Under the pieces are notes generated by a model. The model worked only from the letters and a program-made list of their open reading frames with translations, made no database searches and was not told the DNA's origin. Position numbers and translations under genes: made by a program. Positions 26,832-34,064 of a stretch of 64,000 bases of DNA are shown piece by piece. The stretch spans positions 1 through 64,000 of the forward strand of contig NZ_JBQCHP010000107.1 in the NCBI RefSeq assembly GCF_051954575.1, read 5' to 3'. How positions within the stretch are numbered: the first letter of the stretch is position 1; each line of letters opens with the position of its first letter. This DNA comes from Dyella_B sp035690825. Lineage in GTDB: Bacteria; Pseudomonadota; Gammaproteobacteria; Xanthomonadales; Rhodanobacteraceae.

Positions 26832-27881
26832 ATGGGGAACACACCGCCAGTCGGCCGCAAGGTCACCCTGAGCGATATTGCCGCGGGCTGCGACGTCTCC
26901 CGCGCGACGGTTTCGCTTGTCCTGCGGGGCAGCCCGCTGGTCAACAAACACACCCGCGCGCGCGTCGAGGAAGAACTGCGCCGCCAGGGTTACGTCTACA
27001 ACCGCGCGGCGGCGAACCTGCGCCGACGCACCTCTTCGAGCATCGCGCTGGTGCTCAACGACCTGGCCAACCCGTTCTTTGCGGAATTCGCCGCCGGCGT
27101 GGACGAGATCCTCGGCGACACCGGTTTCGTGACGCTGCTGGGCAGCACGGGCGAATCGACCGAACGCGAACTGGCGGTACTCGGTTCGCTGATGGAGCAC
27201 GGCCCAGCCGGCATCATCCTGTCGCCTGCCGAAGGCAGCGATGCGCAGCAGATTCTTTCTGCGGTGGGTTCGCTCACGCCGCTGTTGCTGTTCAACCGTG
27301 AAGTGAACGGCGATGTTGCCGCATGCGATCACTGGGATCGGTTGTTCCTGGACAACCAGCGTGGCGCACGCCTGGCCACGGAGCATCTGCTCGAACAAGG
27401 CCACCAGCGCATTGCGTTCTACGGCGGACACCTGAGCTCCAGTTCCTGCCGCCAGCGCCGCGCCGGCTACACCGAAGCGATGAAGGCCGCGGGCTTACCG
27501 ATCGATCCGAGCTGGATCGTGGAGTGCGTGCCCAATCGCCTGGACGCCGTCGCGCAGAGCGACCAGTTGTTCAAGGGCAAGAGCGCGCCGACCGCCGCCG
27601 TCTGCTACAACGACGCGGTGGCGCTGGGCCTGATGCTGGGCCTGCACCAGCGCGGCCTGCAGCCGGGCACCGATTTCGCCCTCACCGGTTTCGACGACAT
27701 CGCCGAAGCGGCGGTCAGCGCGCCGCCGTTGACCACGCTGGCGGTGACGCCACGCGACCGCGGCCGCCAGGCCGCGGAATTGATCCTGCAACGCGTGCGG
27801 GACCCGTCTCCACCACCCCATCAGACCATCGCGCCCGTGCAATTGCTGGTACGCGCGAGCAGCTGTCCGCCACACGACTAA
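26832..27881 (+). CDS. LacI-family regulator of mannoside utilisation
   Basis: A 349-residue LacI/GalR regulator with the N-terminal helix-turn-helix (TLSDIAAGCDVSRATVSLVL), hinge (RAAANLRRRTSSSIALVLND) and sugar-binding domain (NPFFAEFAAGVDEI, FALTGFDDIAEA). It heads an operon with the permease, fructokinase and mannose isomerase genes and is divergent from the GH92 gene. The effector is probably mannose or a pathway intermediate. GGCGAGG lies 11 nt before the ATG. Confidence 0.93.
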   Translation: MGNTPPVGRKVTLSDIAAGCDVSRATVSLVLRGSPLVNKHTRARVEEELRRQGYVYNRAAANLRRRTSSSIALVLNDLANPFFAEFAAGVDEILGDTGFVTLLGSTGESTERELAVLGSLMEHGPAGIILSPAEGSDAQQILSAVGSLTPLLLFNREVNGDVAACDHWDRLFLDNQRGARLATEHLLEQGHQRIAFYGGHLSSSSCRQRRAGYTEAMKAAGLPIDPSWIVECVPNRLDAVAQSDQLFKGKSAPTAAVCYNDAVALGLMLGLHQRGLQPGTDFALTGFDDIAEAAVSAPPLTTLAVTPRDRGRQAAELILQRVRDPSPPPHQTIAPVQLLVRASSCPPHD

Positions 27882-27892
27882 CGGATTTCCTC

Positions 27893-29215
27893 ATGGCTTT
27901 TACTGCAGTTACTCCGCCGTCTTCCGGATCGTCGACGGCCTCCAACGATACCCGCTACACCTACTTCCCCATGGCGCTCACCGTCATCACGACGGTGTTC
28001 TTCATGTGGGGCTTTCTCACCTGCCTCAACGATATTCTTATCCCGCATCTGAAAGCGGTGTTCGAGCTGAACTACACCGAGGTGATGCTGGTGCAGTTCA
28101 CCTTCTTCGGCGCGTATTTCCTGATGTCCTTGCCGGCAGGTCGCGTAGTGGCGCACCTGGGCTACAAGAAAAGCATCGTGACGGGCTTGATCATCGCCGG
28201 CATCGGTGCGCTGGGTTTCTGGCCGGCGGCCGGCCTGCGCTGGTATCCGGCGTTCCTCGGCGCGCTGTTCGTGCTGGCCACCGGCATCACGCTGCTGCAG
28301 GTTGCGGCCAATCCCTACGTGGCGCTGCTCGGGCCTGAAAAGACCAGCTCCAGCCGGCTTACCCTGGCGCAGGCGCTCAATTCGTTCGGCACCACCATCG
28401 CGCCGATCTTCGGCAGCCTGCTGATTCTTTCCACCCAGGTGAAGAGCGCGGCGGAGATCGCCGGCCTTTCGGCCAGCGAGCAGATGCTCTACCGCGCGCA
28501 GGAAGCGCAGTCGGTGCAGACTCCCTACATCGGCCTGGCCGTGGTACTGGTGCTGCTGGCGATCTTCGTGTGGCTGTTCCGCTTGCCCGCGCTGGAAGAA
28601 AGCACCGAGCAGGCCGACACCAGCCACCACACCCTGCTGGACGCGCTGCGCTATCCGCACGTGCTGTTCGGCGTGCTCGGCATCTTCTTCTATGTGGGCG
28701 CGGAAGTGTCGATCGGCAGCTTCCTGGTGAACTACCTGTCCGAGCCGCAGATCGGCCACATGAGCGAACAGGATGCCGCGCACTACGTGTCGTTCTATTG
28801 GGGCGGCGCGATGGTCGGCCGCTTCATCGGCTCGGTGCTGCTGGCGAAGATGTCGCCACGCAAGCTGCTGAGCGCGTTCGCCGCCGTCAACATGCTGCTG
28901 CTGATCACCACCATGACCACCAGCGGCACCGCTGCGGTGTACAGCGTGGTGGCGATCGGCCTGTTCAACTCGATCATGTTCCCGACCATCTTCTCGCTCG
29001 GCATCGAGCGCATGGGCCCGCTCACCGGCAAGGCCTCCAGCCTGCTGATCATGGCGATCGTCGGCGGCGCCCTGCTGCCCACGCTGCAGGGCGCACTGGC
29101 CGACAGCATCGGCATCCAGCACGCTTTCGTGCTGCCAGCACTTTGCTACGCGTACATCGTGTTCTACGGCTTGCGCGGCTCGGCCATCCGTAGCGCACCG
29201 GTCGCACCGCAGTAA
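27893..29215 (+). CDS. FucP/GluP-type MFS sugar:proton symporter (mannose?)
   Basis: A 440-residue inner-membrane permease of the fucose-glucose-galactose:H+ symporter family, with about twelve hydrophobic segments. Recognisable motifs include FFMWGFLTCLNDILIPHLK and the conserved ANPYVALLGP. It starts 11 bp after the LacI stop (ATG 27893; the longer frame runs back through the LacI gene and is rejected). In this locus it most likely imports mannose released by the GH92 enzyme. Confidence 0.92.
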   Translation: MAFTAVTPPSSGSSTASNDTRYTYFPMALTVITTVFFMWGFLTCLNDILIPHLKAVFELNYTEVMLVQFTFFGAYFLMSLPAGRVVAHLGYKKSIVTGLIIAGIGALGFWPAAGLRWYPAFLGALFVLATGITLLQVAANPYVALLGPEKTSSSRLTLAQALNSFGTTIAPIFGSLLILSTQVKSAAEIAGLSASEQMLYRAQEAQSVQTPYIGLAVVLVLLAIFVWLFRLPALEESTEQADTSHHTLLDALRYPHVLFGVLGIFFYVGAEVSIGSFLVNYLSEPQIGHMSEQDAAHYVSFYWGGAMVGRFIGSVLLAKMSPRKLLSAFAAVNMLLLITTMTTSGTAAVYSVVAIGLFNSIMFPTIFSLGIERMGPLTGKASSLLIMAIVGGALLPTLQGALADSIGIQHAFVLPALCYAYIVFYGLRGSAIRSAPVAPQ

Positions 29216-29226
29216 CACATCGACAC

Positions 29227-29262
29227 CCTCTCCCCGTTTACGGATTTGTTCGCGGGGAGAGG
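29227..29262. repeat. GC hairpin between permease and kinase genes
   Basis: CCTCTCCCCG and CGGGGAGAGG form a 10-bp stem around a 16-nt loop in the 159-bp gap before the fructokinase gene. No T run follows. It resembles the hairpin at 11685-11711 and may be a member of the same repeat family. Confidence 0.55.
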
Positions 29263-29374
29263 ATTGGGGTGAGGGGCGAATCTTGCCGAACGCCTGGGCA
29301 CGCCCCGATACACACATCTCCCCCACCGGGGAGAACAACAAAAAACCACATACGTTTTCTATTCGGGGTCTTTG

Positions 29375-30355
29375 ATGAAACGTTCCATCCTCTGCTTCGG
29401 CGAGGCTTTGATCGATATGCATGGCGAAGGCAGCGATGGCCACGGCTTTGCACGCCATTTCGTACCGTTCGCCGGCGGGGCACCCGCCAACGTGGCGGTC
29501 GCCATCGCCAAGCTCGGCAGCCATGCGCGCTTTGCCGGCATGCTGGGCACCGACCGCTTCGGCGACTTTCTGTTGCACAGCCTGCAGCAGGCCGGCGTGG
29601 ATACCGCCGACGTCGTGCGCACCGGAGAAGCCAACACCGCGCTGGCTTTCGTCACGCTGGATGCGCGCGGCGAACGCAGCTTCGCGTTCTACCGTCCGCC
29701 GTCGGCCGACCTGCTGTTCCGCATCGAGCACTTCCGCCCGCAGACGTTCAACGACACCGCGGTGTTCCACATCTGTTCCAACAGCATGACCGATACGGAC
29801 CTCGCCGACGTCACGCTTACCGGCATGCGCCGCGCGCGCCAGGCCGGCGCGCTGGTCAGCTTCGATCTCAACCTGCGCCCGGCGCTGTGGCCGCGCGGCG
29901 TGGAAGCGCGTCCGCATGTGTGGCCGGCCTTGCTGCTGGCCGACGTGGTGAAGCTCAGCGCCGAGGAATTCCACTGGCTTGCCGATAGTGAAGGCGAGGA
30001 AGCGGTGCTCGAGCGCTTGTGGACCGGTAATGCGCGCCTGCTGATCGTCACCGATGGCTCCAAGCCGCTGCGCTGGTTCCATCCCGATGCGGACGGCGAG
30101 TTGCCATGCTACGACGTGCCGATGGTCGACAGCACCGGTGCCGGCGATGCGTTCGTCGGCGGCCTGCTGTACCAGTTCGCCGAGCAGAACCTCACCGCCG
30201 CCCACCTCGACGCCTGGGTGGCCACACTGCCGCGCTTGCACGCCGCGCTGCGCTTCGCCAGCGCATGCGGCGCCGTGGCGGTGACGCGGCATGGCTCGTT
30301 CGCCGCGATGCCGCACGCGACCGAGGTCGAACAATTCATGGAGACGTACGCATGA
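29375..30355 (+). CDS. PfkB-family sugar kinase (fructokinase)
   Basis: A 326-residue cytoplasmic ribokinase-family kinase. Signature regions are ILCFGEALIDMHG, the glycine-rich FVPFAGGAPANVAVAIAKLG and the anion-hole/catalytic motif DSTGAGDAFVGGLLYQF (general base Asp in GAGD). Fructokinase is the best call because the next gene is an epimerase expected to make fructose from mannose. Its product, fructose 6-phosphate, enters central metabolism. Its stop overlaps the start of the epimerase gene (ATGA). Confidence 0.9.
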   Translation: MKRSILCFGEALIDMHGEGSDGHGFARHFVPFAGGAPANVAVAIAKLGSHARFAGMLGTDRFGDFLLHSLQQAGVDTADVVRTGEANTALAFVTLDARGERSFAFYRPPSADLLFRIEHFRPQTFNDTAVFHICSNSMTDTDLADVTLTGMRRARQAGALVSFDLNLRPALWPRGVEARPHVWPALLLADVVKLSAEEFHWLADSEGEEAVLERLWTGNARLLIVTDGSKPLRWFHPDADGELPCYDVPMVDSTGAGDAFVGGLLYQFAEQNLTAAHLDAWVATLPRLHAALRFASACGAVAVTRHGSFAAMPHATEVEQFMETYA

Positions 30356-31560
30356 CCACGCCGGATTTCCGTTCCGAAACCTTCCTGCGCGAACACATCG
30401 CGCAAACCATGGCTTTCTATCATCCGCGCGCGATCGATCCGGCTGGCGGCTTCTTCCATTATTTCCTCGACGACGGCACGGTGTATGACGCCAGCCATCG
30501 CCACCTGGTGAGCAGCACGCGCTTCGTCTTCAACTACGCGATGGCGGCGATCGAATTCGGCAAGCCCGAATACCTCGACGCCACCCGCCATGGCCTGCGT
30601 TATCTGCGCGACGTGCATCGCGACGCCAGCACTGGCGGCTACGCCTGGACGCTGCGCGACGGCAAGCCGGAAGACCGCACCAACCACTGCTACGGCGTCG
30701 CCTTCGTGCTGCTCGCCTATTCCACCGCGTTGAAGGCCGGCATCACCGAAACCGCCGCGTGGATGGACGAAACCTGGAACCTGCTGGAAAAACATTTCTG
30801 GGACGCTGAAGCCAACCTCTATCGCGACGAAGCCGATGCGCAATGGCGCTTCAGCACCTATCGTGGCCAGAACGCGAACATGCACATGTGCGAGGCGATG
30901 CTGGCCGCGTATCAGGCCAGCCGCGAGCCGCGCTATCTCGATCGCGCGCTGACGCTCGCACGAACCATGACGCAGCGTCAGGCCAAGCTCGCCAACGGCC
31001 TGGTGTGGGAGCACTACCACGTCGACTGGAGCATCGACTGGGACTATCACCGCGACGATCCCAAGCACCTGTTCCGCCCGTGGGGTTTCCAGCCCGGCCA
31101 CCAGACCGAGTGGGCGAAGCTGTTGATGATCATGGAACCGCTGCTGCAGGAACGCGGTCAGCAGGAAGCGTGGATATTGCCCACGGCGCAGCATCTGTTC
31201 GACACGGCGCTGGCGCGCGCGTGGGATCCGGACAACGGCGGCATCTGCTACGGCTTCGCGCCGGACGGCAGCATCTGCGACGGCGACAAGTATTTCTGGG
31301 TGCAGGCCGAATCGCTGGCGGCGGCCGCATTGCTGCATGCGCGCACGAGCGATATCAAATACGACGACTGGTATATCAATGTGTGGAAGTATTCCTGGGA
31401 GCACTTCGTCGATCACCAATACGGCGCGTGGTATCGCATCCTCACTCAGGACAACCAGAAATACAGCAACGAGAAAAGCCCCGCAGGCAAGGTGGATTAC
31501 CACACCATGGGCGCCTGCTACGAAGTGCTGGCATTGCTCCGCCACGGCGGCAGGCCCTGA
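30352..31560 (+). CDS. AGE-family epimerase, probable D-mannose isomerase
   Basis: A 402-residue (alpha/alpha)6-barrel protein of the N-acylglucosamine 2-epimerase family. Features include STRFVFNYAMA, NHCYGVAFVLLAY and the catalytic-histidine region GFQPGHQTEWAKLL. In the family these histidines move a proton at C1/C2. Mannose isomerase (mannose to fructose) fits best because a fructokinase gene overlaps it and a mannosidase and permease lie upstream; cellobiose epimerase or a true AGE is less likely here. It is last in the LacI operon. Confidence 0.88.
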   Translation: MTTPDFRSETFLREHIAQTMAFYHPRAIDPAGGFFHYFLDDGTVYDASHRHLVSSTRFVFNYAMAAIEFGKPEYLDATRHGLRYLRDVHRDASTGGYAWTLRDGKPEDRTNHCYGVAFVLLAYSTALKAGITETAAWMDETWNLLEKHFWDAEANLYRDEADAQWRFSTYRGQNANMHMCEAMLAAYQASREPRYLDRALTLARTMTQRQAKLANGLVWEHYHVDWSIDWDYHRDDPKHLFRPWGFQPGHQTEWAKLLMIMEPLLQERGQQEAWILPTAQHLFDTALARAWDPDNGGICYGFAPDGSICDGDKYFWVQAESLAAAALLHARTSDIKYDDWYINVWKYSWEHFVDHQYGAWYRILTQDNQKYSNEKSPAGKVDYHTMGACYEVLALLRHGGRP

Positions 31561-31573
31561 ACCGCTCCAGATG

Positions 31574-31603
31574 AAAAACGGCGGGCATGAGCATGCCCGC
31601 CGT
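31574..31603 (-). terminator. Terminator of the LPMO gene
   Basis: On the minus strand an 11-bp perfect stem (ACGGCGGGCAT / ATGCCCGCCGT) with a GCTC loop is followed by TTTTT. It lies 22 bp beyond the LPMO stop and also just after the epimerase gene of the opposite strand. Confidence 0.9.
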
Positions 31604-31625
31604 CATCGATGATCCGCAACCATCG

Positions 31626-33215
31626 TTACTTGCCGGGCGCCAATTTCCAGGCACGCTGGTCTTCGGCTTGAGGCGTAGCCGGGCCGCCTGCGGCATACGG
31701 CCACTGATTATCCGGCACGTTGGGAGTTATCCGGCACCAGCCCTCCTGCGGAAACGGCTTGCACTCCCATACCCGTCCATCCAGGCCGGTGACCTTGGTC
31801 CCCGCAAAATAGCTGCCCACGTCATTGCGATTCCAGGGTGGATAAACCGGCTCGGAGCCACCGGGAATGATGCTGACCGTCTCATGCGCTACGGCCTTGT
31901 TGTGGTGGCGATCCGTCACGGTCAGCGAAATCGTCACCCGGTTCGATTTAGGCGGATGCTGCGCAATGGCGGTTATCGTCGGCGTGCTGCCGCCATCCGG
32001 CTTGAAGAAGGGCAACGCCCATTGATAGGCGAGTCCATCGCCCTGGGAATGCTCTCCCGAGAACGTGGCCGACGCGCCCTCCTGTACGGAATTGGGTCCC
32101 TGGATATGAGCTTCTGGCCTGCCCGGCTCGGGCGTACCGGGAACGATACTCATCGCGCTGCTGTAGTTGGCTTTCAGCCATACCCAATTCTCTTGGGGAT
32201 GGCTGGCGTCGTAGCGAATCGTGCTGCCGTCACGGACGCCCACCTGCACATACTGCTGATGGCCGGCATTCAACTTGTCGGCGAGTTCTTTCGTCCAGAT
32301 AACCGGGTCGACGTTTTGCGGCGTAATCGGATGATGGATGTCGACCACCTCCAGGCCCGTGGGGCTACCGCCCATCACCCGAAAGCGAACCTGATCACGG
32401 GCCTTCGGCGCAAAGCCATGCGGCAAGTAAGGCCGCTCCTGGTACCAGGGAAAGCCGGGATCGACTTCGTCCGGCATGATGGTGATGTCGCTGCAGTTGA
32501 AGAAGCCTTCGTTACCGGCATCTTCCCGTTGCCAGTAGCTGTACAGCACTGCATCGCCAGTGCGACCGGCCGGAACCGGCACGCGCAGTGCATAGAAGGT
32601 CGTTGTGCCGGGCAGATGCCCCTCGCCATGGGAGGGGATGGGAGCGGGCGCCGGTTCGTCGTAGATTTTTTGCAGATCCGACCACCGCAGCGGACGGGAC
32701 GCATCGTAGGAAGATTTACTGATATAGATGCGCATGCGCGCCGGATTGTGGGCTTGCGTGTTTTCCCACACCACGTCGATCTTCCCATCCTTCGGCGTTA
32801 TCCTGGTCTTTCGCCACAAGTTGGCCGGAGCCCGGTCAAGCCCGGCTTTCCTGGGATCACCAGCGGCGCACAGCAACCCGTCGGGCACCGCCTTTTCCAA
32901 CTCTTCCGGATCATTGCCCCAGCCTTCTGGATTGGCCGAAAGCTCATTCCATTGTTGAAAGGGCCACGCGCCGCCGCTGGAAGCGCCACCTTCGATGTAT
33001 GCCTGCCGGCAATCGGCGCTCGGAACCTGGGAAGGATTGCCCCAATAATTTCCCTCGAGGCGGCATTGGTATTGCCGGGAAATGGGAACTCCCACTGCGC
33101 CATGCGCGAGCGCTTGCGGGGCGTGGGCGATGATCGCGCTGGCGAGCATGGCGATCATCCACACGTGCGTGAACCACGACCACGGCCTGCGTGGCGTGGA
33201 AAATTGAATCGTCAT
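31626..33215 (-). CDS. Secreted AA10 lytic polysaccharide monooxygenase
   Basis: A 529-residue copper monooxygenase of the chitin/cellulose-active AA10 (GbpA/CBP21) type. After signal cleavage at PQALA the mature protein starts with His38 (HGAVGVP), the first copper ligand. The second histidine of the brace is in NTQAHNPARMRIYIS (His156). After the catalytic domain comes a linker region, a PKD-like beta-sandwich (residues ~370-455) and a C-terminal carbohydrate-binding module rich in W and Y (YPPWNRNDVGSYFAGTKV). Start ATG 33215 is preferred because AAGGAG lies 9 nt upstream; ATG 33224 would abut it. It should oxidatively cleave chitin or a related polymer outside the cell. Confidence 0.92.
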   Translation of the reverse strand: MTIQFSTPRRPWSWFTHVWMIAMLASAIIAHAPQALAHGAVGVPISRQYQCRLEGNYWGNPSQVPSADCRQAYIEGGASSGGAWPFQQWNELSANPEGWGNDPEELEKAVPDGLLCAAGDPRKAGLDRAPANLWRKTRITPKDGKIDVVWENTQAHNPARMRIYISKSSYDASRPLRWSDLQKIYDEPAPAPIPSHGEGHLPGTTTFYALRVPVPAGRTGDAVLYSYWQREDAGNEGFFNCSDITIMPDEVDPGFPWYQERPYLPHGFAPKARDQVRFRVMGGSPTGLEVVDIHHPITPQNVDPVIWTKELADKLNAGHQQYVQVGVRDGSTIRYDASHPQENWVWLKANYSSAMSIVPGTPEPGRPEAHIQGPNSVQEGASATFSGEHSQGDGLAYQWALPFFKPDGGSTPTITAIAQHPPKSNRVTISLTVTDRHHNKAVAHETVSIIPGGSEPVYPPWNRNDVGSYFAGTKVTGLDGRVWECKPFPQEGWCRITPNVPDNQWPYAAGGPATPQAEDQRAWKLAPGK

Positions 33216-34064
33216 GACATGCATCTCCTTTGCCGTAGGTGAAATAACAAAAAAAGCAGCCGTTTTTCAGAGGTTGCGTTTAGCTTGTTATGACCTGGAA
33301 GTTTGCGGACCGGATCCGAACCGGACACTCTGGGAAAGCGTTGGAAGCTTCGCTGCGAGCACCTGCAAACGAAATGACGCACGGCGACCATAGGCGGCGC
33401 CACGTATAGTCTTTGTTGAGGCATGAAGCGATTTCTTTCACGTTTGGTTTTCGCCCATGTCCCACTTTGCACATCGACGAATGGTTGCTCGATTTCGCAA
33501 ACAAGCAACCTTCTCCGAATGTTGCATAAGACATGCCGCTCGTTTTTATCTCACGACAATTAACAGCCTGCGGGCGTAAACCATTCTTGCATTGCGCGAT
33601 GCATATGCGCCGCCACGCAGATTCATCTTCGACAGGCTCACGGCGGATACGCGACGCCTTATCCAACGGTGGGCTCTCCATCAAAACAACGGACGATGGC
33701 GTCCATCAATTACCTGCCATATCCGCTTTCATGGGGACTTAAGGCAAAGAAAGCTCGCTTGAATGCGGGCCCTTTCATGCCATCAGGAAATGCTGCAGCG
33801 CAGCTTGTCCGGGTCAATTCCCTCTTATTATCCTAAAATACGACAATTGAAGACCTGGCTCGAACTGGCTTTGATTCTGGGTTCCACAAAGCCTGTTTTC
33901 GCGCCTTGACTGGCAAACATCGAAGGGGCGGCCTCAGGGCCAAGATGTTTTCCAGTGGGGATGGGTGCGGCGTCGACGTGAACCATGGCGGCGGGAAGCG
34001 TCACTGTGTCACGCAACATCGCATTCGTGATTGGTAACTGAAGTTCCACGCGGAGGGGTAATCG
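33216..34064. other. Long divergent intergenic region, LPMO/TonB receptor
   Basis: 849 bp with no convincing gene and visibly lower GC than its surroundings. Short open frames here lack ribosome-binding sites and family features. It contains a fragment like a common extragenic repeat (TCGACAGGCTCACGGC, about 33628-33643) and AT-rich stretches near 33820-33850 where the receptor promoter may lie. Remnants of decayed genes are possible. Confidence 0.5.

Noticed and set aside
27878..30334. Long minus-strand open frame across the permease and kinase genes
   Set aside because: It spans two well-supported genes of the opposite strand and their gap, and its composition is that of a shadow frame.
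33280..33684. Possible 134-codon minus-strand gene in the long intergenic region
   Set aside because: No ribosome-binding site, cysteine- and arginine-rich composition without motif, and it overlaps other equally weak frames.
33808..33840. Possible promoter TTGTCC/TATCCT upstream of the second TonB receptor
   Set aside because: Only 4/6 matches in each box, 18-nt spacing, and more than 200 bp from the gene. It is not strong enough to report as a feature.
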